DNA from: a virus
Virus record (IMG/VR): IMGVR_UViG_3300048778_000056
Location: 1-23,112 of that record
Length of the DNA: 23,112 nucleotides
Reading direction: 5' to 3' (one strand)
Shown one piece after another: positions 1-7,542 of the stretch. Within the stretch, counting starts at the first letter, position 1. Each line of letters opens with the position of its first letter. The position numbers and the translations under genes are program-made. The notes beneath the pieces are model-generated. The model made no database searches. It was not told the DNA's origin and saw only the letters and a list, made by a program, of their open reading frames with translations.

Positions 1-115
1 CTGCAGTTAGTGTTCCAACAGAAGCCACGTTGCCGGTTAGGTCAACCGTTCCTGTTGGCTCAATAGTGATGCTGTCACCACCATTGTCAAAATAAACATC
101 CGTTGTGTGTGTCAC
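1..115 (-). CDS. Partial structural protein after the major capsid gene (3' end outside window)
   Basis: This open frame starts at a GTG (113-115) preceded by the Shine-Dalgarno-like TGGTGA and runs out of the window at base 1. It follows the major capsid stop by 15 bases. The visible 38 residues (start VTHTTDVYFDNGGDSITIEP) are rich in Thr, Gly, Asp and Val, like a beta-rich decoration or head-tail protein. In HK97-type gene order the position after the capsid gene usually holds a head decoration or connector protein, so a structural role is inferred from place only. I do not recognise the family. Confidence 0.6.
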   Translation of the reverse strand, partial: MTHTTDVYFDNGGDSITIEPTGTVDLTGNVASVGTLTA

Positions 116-130
116 GATTTTTCACCAGCT

Positions 131-1372
131 TTAAGTTGATATGTCCAAAACTACATATGCAAGTTCATTGACAACGCCACCACCAACGCCAAGCCGCTCT
201 GTAAACAGACTGACTGCGCCTTTGGTTGTGATTTCATCACGTATCGTGTAGATGCCAGGGTTGTCAACAATCGTGTATGCTTCCTGGAAATCTCCATATG
301 CAATTGGCATTTGATTAACGCCATTAACAGCAGCTTTTACATCCTGCATTGCTGGAACATATACAATGGGTTTTCCAAACAACATATCAGTGGATTTGCC
401 CATAACTTCAGACGAAATGCCATATTGTGCCTGAACATTTTCTTCAAGCATATACCGGCCCATTCCGTCCTGGAACTTTCGCAGAACTGCTTTGGTTGCT
501 CTGTTCATAATCCAACAGGCATTCTGTTGGTATTGCTCAGGCAGACTTTCCTGTGCATCAATAAGGCAATCAAAATCAGAAATGGTTGATGCGCTGCCAC
601 TGTCAACTTCAACAACAGACGTGCCACTTTCATTGGCTGCAGTTATGATGCCTTCAGGTTGGCCAGCGCCATCACCAGTGACGAATGCAACGCCTTCGAG
701 ATACGCCATATATTTGGCAACCTTCCTGGTCATCCATCCTTCCACATCAAAAGCAGCAATCCGAGCCATCTTCTGAGTCATTATCGGCATCGCATACATT
801 GGATGCGTTGGAATGCGCATTTCTGTCAGCGTCATGTTGTCAGTAGATGCGCGGCTGCCGCGTTCGCTGGTCCATCCAGCAGGCATCGTGCCAGCTTCAC
901 CAAGCATAACCAATTCGTCACCATTGCGCAGTGTTTCAACTGAACAGATGTTGCGCATTGGAGAAAGCAGCAAAATCTTTTCAATTATCCTGCTTGAAAT
1001 GGTAGGAGTAAGCCAGAAACCACCAGTGGTTAGATCGTTGGCGGCAATCGTCTTTAGATATTCTGGAACTTCCTGTTTGCTGTGCGTGGCCACATACTCT
1101 TTGATATAATCAAGCTCGTTGTATTGATAGCCTTTAGTCCACAGCGATTTTTCAAAATCACTGTTCCATTTCATTTCAATGTCATCGTCTTTGTCCTTTC
1201 CGACAACGCCAGGTGCTTTGTTAAGCTTGGTTTCGATGGCATCAATTCTGTCCTGGAACGTCTGTTGTCCAGCTTTGAACTGGTCAAAGTCTGTGGACAT
1301 CTTTTCATTATAAGAAGTCACGCCAGTTTGCAGTTCTGTTATAAGCTGTTCCATTGTCTTTTGTTCAGCCAT
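131..1372 (-). CDS. Major capsid protein, HK97 fold
   Basis: A 413-residue protein that should form the icosahedral shell. Residues about 1-60 are charged and predicted helical (EQLITELQTG, then FDQFKAGQQTFQDRIDAIE), like the delta/scaffolding region that the prohead protease removes in HK97-type capsids. The rest matches the phage_capsid family pattern: the LTTGGFWLTPTISSRIIE stretch near 115-130, an SPMRNICSVET segment, and a WIMNRAT..VLRKFQDGMGRY block near 290-308. The C-terminus has the typical FTERLGVGGGVVNELAYVVL ending. It lies 3 bases after the protease gene, with GAGGAAATAAATTATG as a clear start signal. Length is in the usual 300-420 range. The family is clear; the cleavage site is an inference. 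Confidence 0.93.
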   Translation of the reverse strand: MAEQKTMEQLITELQTGVTSYNEKMSTDFDQFKAGQQTFQDRIDAIETKLNKAPGVVGKDKDDDIEMKWNSDFEKSLWTKGYQYNELDYIKEYVATHSKQEVPEYLKTIAANDLTTGGFWLTPTISSRIIEKILLLSPMRNICSVETLRNGDELVMLGEAGTMPAGWTSERGSRASTDNMTLTEMRIPTHPMYAMPIMTQKMARIAAFDVEGWMTRKVAKYMAYLEGVAFVTGDGAGQPEGIITAANESGTSVVEVDSGSASTISDFDCLIDAQESLPEQYQQNACWIMNRATKAVLRKFQDGMGRYMLEENVQAQYGISSEVMGKSTDMLFGKPIVYVPAMQDVKAAVNGVNQMPIAYGDFQEAYTIVDNPGIYTIRDEITTKGAVSLFTERLGVGGGVVNELAYVVLDIST

Positions 1373-1375
1373 AAT

Positions 1376-2455
1376 TTATTTCCTCAATAGATTTATTAAT
1401 TCCGTCAATTTCAACTTCAGTTCATCATCTGCAGCCTTTCCAGGCGCAGCAGCAGCCGGTGCAGCAGCACCAGTTGTTGGTTTTTCGCCAGGCTCGTTGT
1501 AGTCTGTGCCTGTCACTTGTGTTAATACGCCTTCGATTAAATCACCAGCTTGATCAAGCAAATCGTTTGCTTTTGCCAAGTCTGCTTCATTTTTAGTTGA
1601 AAGCACCCTACCGGCTTTTGTTTCCATAGTATTACCATCAGCCTTTCCACCACCGGCCTTTGCATCTTCACGCTCTTTGATTCTGTCTGTGACTGCGCCG
1701 ATGTGCGCACATTTGAATTCAAATTGCATGCTGTCTGCCTTCCATTCCAGTGGCGATTTGTCAGCACAATCATTGCCGTTTGCTTTGTTGATTTTACACA
1801 TCGCAGCTTCAACAGCACTGTGCAGCCAATTCATATCAGATTGCGAAAAGCCAGTTAGCAGGTTGCCCTGCGCAGCCCATTGGTGCAATCGCCTGTGATA
1901 ACTTGTTAAGTCCTGCAGGTTTTCCTTATTGATGCCTGCCAGCAAATCAGTTTTGTCCTGCGCTGTGATTGTTTTGGTGCGCATCACGTCTTTCACATCA
2001 GTGTTGACAGCTTCAGTGTTGCTTGGAAACGTCACGTTGGAAATTTCCATCAGGCCAACATCCTGCAGATGGTTCACGCCTTCATCATCTTTGAAAGCCT
2101 TTCCATTATGCATAGTATAGCCAATACTGTTGCCGTCAATGTCACCATTCACTGCAGCTTCATATGCATCCTTTCCCCAAGAAGTTTTCAGATTGTATCG
2201 TGCCTGATATTTCAGACCATAATCATCTTCCCACAGTTTCACAATTCGCCCTATAGGGCGCTTATAATCGTGCTGCCATAGGAACTTTAATTTTTTAGGA
2301 TCAGCCAGTGCTTTCACAAACGCGCCACGATCAACAACTTCTTTCTGGCTGTCGACAACGCCATAAACTGAAGCATAACCTTCAACAAATCCTTTTTCAT
2401 CTGGAACTTCAAGTGGCAAAGAATTGTCTTTATATCTCATTTCTGAATCTGTCAT
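1376..2455 (-). CDS. Prohead protease (S78/U35-like) fused to a scaffold-like tail
   Basis: A 359-residue maturation protease. Residues about 1-160 show the HK97 prohead protease pattern: the GFVEGYASVYGVVDSQKEVV opening, a candidate catalytic His in LWQHDYKRPIGRI, a YGLKYQARYN beta strand and the nucleophile Ser in GNSIGYTMHN. Plain proteases are near 200 residues. The extra C-terminal 190 residues include METKAGRVLSTKNEADLAKA (charged, helical), an Ala/Pro/Gly-rich linker (AAAPAAAAPGKA) and a short helix ending LTELINLLRK. This layout fits a protease-scaffold fusion that guides capsid assembly and then digests itself. The start has a GGTGG core 10 bases upstream. A dedicated promoter with a palindrome lies just upstream at 2516-2550. 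Confidence 0.9.
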   Translation of the reverse strand: MTDSEMRYKDNSLPLEVPDEKGFVEGYASVYGVVDSQKEVVDRGAFVKALADPKKLKFLWQHDYKRPIGRIVKLWEDDYGLKYQARYNLKTSWGKDAYEAAVNGDIDGNSIGYTMHNGKAFKDDEGVNHLQDVGLMEISNVTFPSNTEAVNTDVKDVMRTKTITAQDKTDLLAGINKENLQDLTSYHRRLHQWAAQGNLLTGFSQSDMNWLHSAVEAAMCKINKANGNDCADKSPLEWKADSMQFEFKCAHIGAVTDRIKEREDAKAGGGKADGNTMETKAGRVLSTKNEADLAKANDLLDQAGDLIEGVLTQVTGTDYNEPGEKPTTGAAAPAAAAPGKAADDELKLKLTELINLLRK

Positions 2456-2515
2456 TTGATATAGCCACCACTATCTTTTAAAAATAAGTGAAATAAAAAT
2501 TAGTGTCACGCATTC

Positions 2516-2550
2516 TATGTGTGAATTGCACACATATGCACTATATAATT
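2516..2550 (-). promoter_or_regulatory. Archaeal-type TATA box with palindromic operator before protease/capsid genes
   Basis: Read on the minus strand, AATTATATAG (2550-2541) is a good archaeal TATA box. Four bases downstream lies a palindrome, TATGTGTG-N5-CACACATA (arms 2516-2523 and 2529-2536 on the plus strand). Archaeal transcription normally starts about 25 bases after the TATA box, which falls inside or at the edge of this palindrome. A dimeric regulator bound here would block initiation. It is well placed to control protease and capsid expression separately from the upstream packaging genes. The site is seen; promoter activity and regulation are inferred. Confidence 0.65.
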
Positions 2551-3002
2551 TATTGGAAAAATGGCGTTAAATCGTAGAAACCAGCATGTCTGGTGGTAAC
2601 TATATACTTTTCAATTATATCCTTACACCACATGCCATTGTGGCCTTCCATCACGTGCATCATAAATTCGAACCAGGGAATGAACGCGCAACGATTGTGC
2701 GCACCTTTGCTTTTGATTTCGACAACCAAGTATGCGTTCCTGCCGCTGCGCGTGAAATAATCATCTAAAGCAAAAATCTGGTGCGTGCCGTCTGCAGTGT
2801 AGTGAAAATTTGATGTCCAGTAAATTTTCTTGGCGCTGGTTGATTTGCATTCAAACCCAAAGTGGCCAATTGGACTGTCAATAATTACATCACACGGCTG
2901 CTTATAGTATCGCTGTTGTGGCCAGCGTCTGACATCTGCAGGTATGTCTTTAATGCGAAAATAGTTTTCAAACGATTTGACAATGCTGCGTTCAAAGTTC
3001 AT
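2550..3002 (-). CDS. PD-(D/E)XK nuclease resembling Holliday junction resolvases (Hjc/RecU-like)
   Basis: A 150-residue basic protein with the resolvase-like order of motifs: N-terminal Glu (E4) and helix FERSIVKSFENYF, then Asp38 in QPCDVIID, then Glu51-x-Lys53 in GHFGFECKSTS. The D...E-x-K set is the PD-(D/E)XK active site, and the length fits the Hjc/RecU/Hje group. Such enzymes cut four-way junctions during recombination or clear branched DNA before packaging. It lies between an HNH gene and the protease gene, and the following TATA box overlaps its stop codon. A site-specific endonuclease of the same fold is an alternative. Confidence 0.72.
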   Translation of the reverse strand: MNFERSIVKSFENYFRIKDIPADVRRWPQQRYYKQPCDVIIDSPIGHFGFECKSTSAKKIYWTSNFHYTADGTHQIFALDDYFTRSGRNAYLVVEIKSKGAHNRCAFIPWFEFMMHVMEGHNGMWCKDIIEKYIVTTRHAGFYDLTPFFQ

Positions 3003-3033
3003 TTTGGTTTAAGAAATAGGTTACTATTGAGGA

Positions 3034-3567
3034 CTAGAATTGTAGGTGGTTCCAGCAACGACCGTGGCACAACTTCCAGATCGCAGGTGATTGCACGCCA
3101 TATTCTGCAGCAAGCCACGTTTGTTTCTCGCCAAAAAATTCGCGGACCTTTATAATAAATGCATCATTGTCTGAAAGTTTGGCGCGTTGATTTAGTTGAC
3201 CCCTCTGTTGTGGAAATTCTTTGTGGCCCCATCTTCCTTTGTTGCAACTGTCGATGGTGTTTTCTCTGGCGGTTCCCAAGAAAAGATGCGAAGGATTCAC
3301 GCACAACGGATTGTCACAAGAGTGCAGCGCATTCAATGAATCATCAATTTCTCCGTGCTCGAGCAGATATGCTATGCGTGATGCGTTTGGATATTCATGT
3401 TTCCCGTTGCGTGTTATCACGAAGTGACCATAACCTAATGTATTCTTTGCGCCGCGCCACAACCAGCAATCATCATCGGAGCGGTTCTCGAGATCAACTT
3501 TGGACCAGAACCTATTATGCAATCGGTGTTGCCATCCGTAAATATCCTCTAAAATCATCATATCCAT
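3034..3567 (-). CDS. Free-standing HNH homing-type endonuclease
   Basis: Endonuclease of the HNH_3 type. Central motifs are DDDCWLWRGAKNTLGYGHF, then ALHSCDNPLCVNPSHLFLGT with ARENTIDS, which carry the His, paired Cys, Asn and second His of the metal-bound nuclease site. The C-terminal part (KLSDNDAFIIKVREFF then TWLAAEYGVQSPAIWKL) looks like a helix-turn-helix target-binding segment. I place the start at the ATG at 3567 (177 residues). The frame stays open to a TTG at 3630, but that would overlap the head gene by 46 bases and lacks a good signal. Such genes are usually selfish insertions between phage genes. No split gene or intron is visible around it. Confidence 0.82.
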   Translation of the reverse strand: MDMMILEDIYGWQHRLHNRFWSKVDLENRSDDDCWLWRGAKNTLGYGHFVITRNGKHEYPNASRIAYLLEHGEIDDSLNALHSCDNPLCVNPSHLFLGTARENTIDSCNKGRWGHKEFPQQRGQLNQRAKLSDNDAFIIKVREFFGEKQTWLAAEYGVQSPAIWKLCHGRCWNHLQF

Positions 3568-3584
3568 ATAGGTGGATATGCTAT

Positions 3585-4328
3585 TTATTTGTTGTCTCTT
3601 TTCTCCGGTGCTGCAAATCCTAGACAGCAACGACAGTTAATGGCCATTCCGGGCATTGTAGTGCCATCTTCACAATCAAATTCCGATCCTGCAGGAACGG
3701 TTTCGCCATCCATAGCGGCATGGGCCGGTCTGGTTCTATCATCGTCGGTAGCGCACCAAAGTAGATCTAAGGTGCTTCCTGCGTCTTTGCTTTGTTGTAA
3801 GGTAGCGGTATTATACGCCGAAACTGTCTCGCTTCTAGCTATCCTAGTCGCGCGCCAGGTTTCCATATCGTCACCAAAGCAGTCCTTCACGCGCGCCGTG
3901 GTTTTGTCCATCGTTTCACCTTCTTCAGCGCCACTGAAGATTGCATTCTTAATCATGTCTTTGGTTTCGCTGGCGAGCCCTTTTATTTTATCGCCAGTGT
4001 GGTCTGCCATATAGTGGGCCACGTAGGTCAGCCAGGCGTTGGCCTTCTGTTCGTGGCCACCAAAATTTTCTGTCGCAAAAGTGTATGCGCTGCTGCCTGC
4101 GCTTTCCCAAATGCGCCTGATCATTAAGCGCATCAGTGGATCGAAAGAATCAACTACGTTGTTGACTTCTTCAATTCCTTTTGGAACTGCTGCCATCACT
4201 GGCTGCTGCATCTGGTGGAATGCGTTCTGCACTATCTTTTCAGAAAAAGGAAAAAAACGATCGCGCCTTTTGGACAGCGCCCTGTAGTATCTCCGTTGCT
4301 GTTCCTTAACGCGCAGATCATATGCCAT
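3585..4328 (-). CDS. Phage head morphogenesis protein, Mu gpF-like
   Basis: A 247-residue minor head protein. The C-terminal third carries the family signature: TRIARSETVSAYNTATLQQ, then DDRTRPAHAAMDGETVPAGS and finally AINCRCCLGF, where the R-x-x-H...NCRC residues are characteristic. Proteins of this group sit near the portal and help build the prohead. Gene order portal, small zinc-ribbon protein, gpF-like, protease, capsid is normal apart from two inserted nucleases. The start is ATG 4328 with AAAGGGT upstream. Confidence 0.85.
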   Translation of the reverse strand: MAYDLRVKEQQRRYYRALSKRRDRFFPFSEKIVQNAFHQMQQPVMAAVPKGIEEVNNVVDSFDPLMRLMIRRIWESAGSSAYTFATENFGGHEQKANAWLTYVAHYMADHTGDKIKGLASETKDMIKNAIFSGAEEGETMDKTTARVKDCFGDDMETWRATRIARSETVSAYNTATLQQSKDAGSTLDLLWCATDDDRTRPAHAAMDGETVPAGSEFDCEDGTTMPGMAINCRCCLGFAAPEKRDNK

Positions 4329-4371
4329 CGTAATACCCTTTTAACACAGGTAGGCCCTGGCGGCCGGCCCG

Positions 4372-4542
4372 TTATTTTAACCGTTTTGTATAACCATTCC
4401 AATGCTTCAGTTCGGGGTTGTTTTCCACATAAATAAAAGGAAGCGCGTTTGGCGTGCTGCACCAGGGACATAGTGCAACAAAATCCACGCACGCTATTTT
4501 AAAAGGTTTGTCGCACGTCGAGCAGTGAACAATTGGCAGCAC
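4372..4542 (-). CDS. Small zinc-ribbon protein, Com-like
   Basis: A 56-residue frame that starts at GTG 4542, two bases after the portal stop, and ends at TAA 4372-4374. It has two CxxC pairs: HCSTCDKPFK (C7, C10) and ALCPWCSTPN (C25, C28), a compact zinc ribbon. Small zinc-binding proteins of the Mu Com type also lie near head genes in Mu-like elements, where Com is a translational regulator, so a Com-like role is possible but based on motif and place only. There is no own Shine-Dalgarno; close spacing suggests translational coupling to the portal. It fills the gap between portal and gpF-like genes. Confidence 0.62.
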   Translation of the reverse strand: MLPIVHCSTCDKPFKIACVDFVALCPWCSTPNALPFIYVENNPELKHWNGYTKRLK

Positions 4543-4544
4543 GT

Positions 4545-6014
4545 CTAGCTGCTGGACATCTTTGCTTTGATTTCAGCAATTGTTTGCATCAGTGCTGCTG
4601 CAGGTTCTGGCCCTGCAGGTGGCGCATTGCCATTCCCTGGCGGAGAGCCAACGCCAGGTGGTTTTTCTGCTGGCGGAGTAACAGCAGGCGTGGCTTCAGC
4701 GCCACCTTTTCCGGTGTCAACAGTTAAAAGTACAGTGGGTTCCAGGAACACTTCACAATCTGGCCTGGCTTCAAAGCCCACATCTTCACGCATTTCATTC
4801 ACAGTGATGATTCTGTTTTTAACTAAATCAGCGAGCCATGCAGCTTTCGTGGCCAGGTCATCCTGCAGAACTGTGATATTTTCCAGATCTAGTTCAAATT
4901 TATAATCTGTTCCATAGTCTGGCGCTAGAAAGTGATTAAGACCATCAATAACTTTTCCCATTAGCGGCAGAATGCTGCGCGTGTAAACCTGCCGCATTGC
5001 CTGGTCCTGATTTTCATAAGTGGCCTGGCCAAACAGCAGTTCCTTTGGTATTCCGAGAGCCATACAGATTTCGTGCGCAGACAGGTCCATGACTGTTGCC
5101 CAATCCATGTCTTTGGGACTGCCAGAAAGTTCCTGGAAATCACGAACGCCATCAAGCAACGCATATCTGCCAGCACTGGAAGCGCCAGCGTGCTGTAGAA
5201 CGTTATCTTCAATTTCTTCCTGCTGGTTTTCTGTCAATGGTGCTTCACCAAAGAATACGCCACCCAAACCAACAGTGTTTTCAAGCTTTGCCTTATTCCA
5301 TTCACGTGCAACGTTGTTAAGAAAGATGCTGCTGGTTGCTGCCTCTGCTGGCGAAACGCCATCAAGATTGTTGACAGGATCAACCAGTGTGCTGTGCAGG
5401 ACTTCTTCAGGTTGATAGGGTATTGTGTTCTGCGTGGTTTCGTTTGGAATATATTCATAGTGGTCAACGCCACCAGTGTCATTTGGATAAACCTTAACTT
5501 TATCAGGGCGCAGCAACTGCAATTGGTTGTTTGGTTTCGCTTTGTGAACAAACGCGTTGCCAGTAAGTATCAAATGCAGCAACCAGGTTTCCTGGAAGTC
5601 ATGCCAGTTCTGTTCGTCAGATGGCCAATCCAAAATCTGATTCATTGGGTGGCCTTCCACATCTGTCCAGGTGGTTTTTGTTTCACCTTCATTTGATGGA
5701 TCTGGAACCATTGTTTTCTTAACAACGCCAATATCAATATCACTGGCGCTGTCAATCAACAGTCTGCACCCTCTGTAAAAAATAGGGTTCGTGCTGTAAC
5801 CTTCAATGGCCATTGCCATGAAGTCCCTGCTGATCTGGATTGGTTGGCCAGGCGTGACGGTTATAATGCGCTGCTGGAAGTTGCCGCCACCAATTCCACC
5901 ACCACCATATTGCTGATTAATCAGCGAGCCAAGAATATCTTTCACTCTAGAAGGAAAGCTTTTCTTTGGCGTTATGATTTTATACGTCTGTGTTTTATTA
6001 ACTCGTTGTGCCAT
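4545..6014 (-). CDS. Portal protein, HK97 family
   Basis: A 489-residue dodecameric portal through which DNA enters the head. Recognisable blocks are NPIFYRGCRLLIDSASDIDI near 75-95, a LILTGNAFVHK block near 148-158 followed by QLLRPDKVKVYPNDTGG, the EEVLHSTLVDPVNN region near 203-216, and SAHEICMALGIPKELLFGQA near 310-330, followed by the clip/crown helices. The C-terminal 70 residues form a Pro/Gly/Ala-rich low-complexity tail ending in MSSS. GTGAT lies upstream of the ATG as a ribosome site. It overlaps the upstream membrane gene by 17 bases. About 2.2 kb of accessory genes separate it from the large terminase gene. Confidence 0.92.
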   Translation of the reverse strand: MAQRVNKTQTYKIITPKKSFPSRVKDILGSLINQQYGGGGIGGGNFQQRIITVTPGQPIQISRDFMAMAIEGYSTNPIFYRGCRLLIDSASDIDIGVVKKTMVPDPSNEGETKTTWTDVEGHPMNQILDWPSDEQNWHDFQETWLLHLILTGNAFVHKAKPNNQLQLLRPDKVKVYPNDTGGVDHYEYIPNETTQNTIPYQPEEVLHSTLVDPVNNLDGVSPAEAATSSIFLNNVAREWNKAKLENTVGLGGVFFGEAPLTENQQEEIEDNVLQHAGASSAGRYALLDGVRDFQELSGSPKDMDWATVMDLSAHEICMALGIPKELLFGQATYENQDQAMRQVYTRSILPLMGKVIDGLNHFLAPDYGTDYKFELDLENITVLQDDLATKAAWLADLVKNRIITVNEMREDVGFEARPDCEVFLEPTVLLTVDTGKGGAEATPAVTPPAEKPPGVGSPPGNGNAPPAGPEPAAALMQTIAEIKAKMSSS

Positions 6015-6186
6015 TTGAAATCATCACTGTGTTGTTAAGATGAACGTGGCAGGCAGCGCAGGTTGTTGTTGCGTCAAAATATGTTTTCCACACAAAGAAA
6101 CCAACCACTGCGAAAGAAAAGGAAATAGCCAGAATAAGAAGCGCCATCACTAAGTTCCACTGCCACCTTTTAACCAAAATCGGCAT
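5998..6186 (-). CDS. Small single-span membrane protein with a CxxCH heme-type motif
   Basis: A 62-residue protein with a short basic N-terminus (VKRWQ), one clear membrane helix at about 13-34 (LVMALLILAISFSFAVVGFF) and then the motif CAACH at about 43-47. The positive-inside rule puts the tail, with CAACH, outside the cytoplasm. That is the correct side for covalent heme attachment in c-type cytochromes. A membrane anchor followed by CxxCH about 10 residues later resembles the start of NapC/NrfH proteins, but only one motif is present and the protein ends soon after. Zinc binding or chance are alternatives. It sits in the only free space between two genes and overlaps the portal start, which supports it being real. 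Confidence 0.6.
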   Translation of the reverse strand: MPILVKRWQWNLVMALLILAISFSFAVVGFFVWKTYFDATTTCAACHVHLNNTVMISNGTTS

Positions 6187-6204
6187 ATGTGTTTATTCCT
6201 GTCG

Positions 6205-6564
6205 TTATGCACTATTTGGTTTGCGCATATGCATTATGTCAGCCACATCTTCCTTTTGTGCATCGCGCCATTTCTGCAGGTCAAAGTCTTTCATTTCTGT
6301 ATATACGCATTTGCCATTCTTTGCAACCACGATGCATATATGATGTTCGCCTGGCTCGCCCTGAATAACCCAATACCTGCCGTCTGGCACAAACCATCTG
6401 AAATGGTCGCTGTCAATCCATCCGTGTTCATACACTGTGGACATATCAACATCTTGTGCAAACCCACGTTCGTCTGTAGATTTTTTTACCACTCTAAACA
6501 GCACAAGTGGCGCTGCCTTCACGTGTATAATCAGTTCTGCAAACTTCTTTTCTTTCGTCATCAT
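6205..6564 (-). CDS. Hypothetical protein, HGWxDS/VPDGxYWVIQG family, copy A
   Basis: A 119-residue protein of unknown function. Its centre (residues 47-69) carries HGWIDSDHFRWFVPDGRYWV, followed by IQG. The same pattern, with identical spacing, occurs in the protein at 20529-20780, so the two are paralogs 14 kb apart. The family looks beta-rich with many aromatic residues, and this copy has an extra charged C-terminal segment of about 40 residues. An excellent ribosome site (AGGTGGTGA) precedes the tandem ATG ATG start. It belongs to the accessory group between terminase and portal. Confidence 0.75.
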   Translation of the reverse strand: MMTKEKKFAELIIHVKAAPLVLFRVVKKSTDERGFAQDVDMSTVYEHGWIDSDHFRWFVPDGRYWVIQGEPGEHHICIVVAKNGKCVYTEMKDFDLQKWRDAQKEDVADIMHMRKPNSA

Positions 6565-6580
6565 TTATCTCACCACCTAA

Positions 6581-6976
6581 TCATTCAATCCGCCACCTGG
6601 CTTTCTGCCAATCATCTTCTGCATACTTGTTTATAGTTTCCTGTCTGCATTTAGCGTGAACAACCCATATGTTTGTGTATGCAATCTTATCCGAGCCTTC
6701 CACGAACGGGGATTTGAAAAATGGCGCACGATATTCACCTGCAGGAATGACTTGATTGCAGATGCTGCAAATGAATTCAGGCTTCAGTATGATGTTCTGG
6801 ATCACTGCAGAATGGTCACGAACGTATTTATCAAAGTGATGGTTGCCTTCTGTCGCGCTGCGTTCCATTTCCCACGCAATGCGCAGCAGGTCTGTCAGTT
6901 CTGTGTATGTGTCATGGCCATCATTTTTCCCTGGTGATTTATCACCAAGTTTGCAGTCATCACATTCGTGCATCAT
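6581..6976 (-). CDS. Hypothetical Cys-rich protein with probable zinc site
   Basis: A 131-residue protein I do not recognise. It has two Cys groups: HECDDCKLGD at the N-terminus and FICSICNQVIPAGEYR near 79-94, with a later HAKC. CxxC...HxxC suggests a zinc-bound treble-clef or ribbon fold, common in small viral DNA- or RNA-binding proteins. AGGATAA lies upstream of the start, and the gene overlaps the upstream winged-helix gene by four bases. Confidence 0.68.
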   Translation of the reverse strand: MMHECDDCKLGDKSPGKNDGHDTYTELTDLLRIAWEMERSATEGNHHFDKYVRDHSAVIQNIILKPEFICSICNQVIPAGEYRAPFFKSPFVEGSDKIAYTNIWVVHAKCRQETINKYAEDDWQKARWRIE

Positions 6977-7161
6977 TCGTTTATCCTAAATTTTTTGGCA
7001 CCGTTATGATTGCGCACTGTAACGGTGCGCCATTTGTTTAAGTCCTGCAGATTCTTTGCTGCCGTCCTGTAGTTTTGATTTGTTGCTGCCGCCACTTCTT
7101 TAATTGACAACTCCCCGCCACGCTGTGCGCGCAATACGCGTTCAACATCATCTTGTGCCAT
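6973..7161 (-). CDS. Small winged-helix DNA-binding protein
   Basis: A 62-residue protein whose whole length fits a helix-turn-helix or winged-helix domain: ERVLRAQRGGELSIKEVAAA, then a recognition-helix-like TNQNYRTAAKNLQDLNKW, then a wing-like VTVRNHNGAKKFRI. This is typical of small transcription regulators. It overlaps the HNH gene on one side by 14 bases and the Cys-rich gene on the other by four. A role in controlling viral promoters is an inference; the palindromes near candidate promoters in this window are possible targets. Confidence 0.65.
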   Translation of the reverse strand: MAQDDVERVLRAQRGGELSIKEVAAATNQNYRTAAKNLQDLNKWRTVTVRNHNGAKKFRINE

Positions 7162-7540
7162 TTCTTTTATATTCCAAATGTTTTTTCCAATTGCAATTGA
7201 AACACAAAACCTGATAGCCTTCTGGATAATTATTATTTTTTAGCCACTGGTAAAAATACCATCCAGGGTTTGCAAGTCTATGTGCATATCCGTCATTGTT
7301 TATGTGGTCAATTGCCAAAACGTCAACATCAGATTCGCCGCAATTATTACAACAAATGCTGTCGGAATATGATTCAAGTGCAGAAATTTTTAATTCAAAT
7401 CTTCTGTTGCGTTCTTTTTCTGCGCGTTCGTCTTTGTGTGCAGCATTCCATTTGTTGTTTCTGGCACGTATTTTATCTTGATTCATTAAGCGATATTGCT
7501 TATCATATTCCGCCTGCAGTTCTTTTGTTGGATACGCCAT
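7148..7540 (-). CDS. HNH endonuclease with zinc-finger core (paralog of 16732-17136)
   Basis: A 130-residue endonuclease. Core residues are the CxxC at 64-67 (CCNNCGESD), the catalytic-type AIDHINNDG (D78, H79), the YQWLKNNNYPEGYQVLCFNC block and the second CxxC at 113-116. The N-terminal 50 residues are basic and helical, likely for DNA contact. The core shares IDHIN, the Y-x-W-x3-N-x2-PEG block and VLC-x-NCN with the HNH protein at 16732-17136, so both derive from one mobile family. It sits three bases after the RecB-like gene and overlaps the winged-helix gene. Confidence 0.82.
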   Translation of the reverse strand: MAYPTKELQAEYDKQYRLMNQDKIRARNNKWNAAHKDERAEKERNRRFELKISALESYSDSICCNNCGESDVDVLAIDHINNDGYAHRLANPGWYFYQWLKNNNYPEGYQVLCFNCNWKKHLEYKRNGTR

Positions 7541-7542
7541 GA

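Noticed and set aside
1537-1818. 93-residue minus-strand frame inside the protease gene
   Set aside because: Alternative frame of the scaffold tail; no start signal and no recognisable motif.
3034-4328. Intron or intein around the HNH gene
   Set aside because: Both neighbours have complete motifs and ends; no split gene is seen.
4232-4492. 86-residue minus-strand frame over the portal to gpF gap
   Set aside because: Overlaps the start of the gpF-like gene, while another frame in the same gap encodes a two-CxxC zinc ribbon that starts two bases after the portal stop.
5998-6186. Truncated multiheme cytochrome pseudogene
   Set aside because: Only one CxxCH and no further heme motifs in any frame downstream; nothing shows it was once longer.
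6187-6636. 149-residue plus-strand open frame
   Set aside because: It covers minus-strand genes with good ribosome sites and a paralog, has no start signal and a low-information Cys/His/Phe-rich translation typical of a shadow frame.
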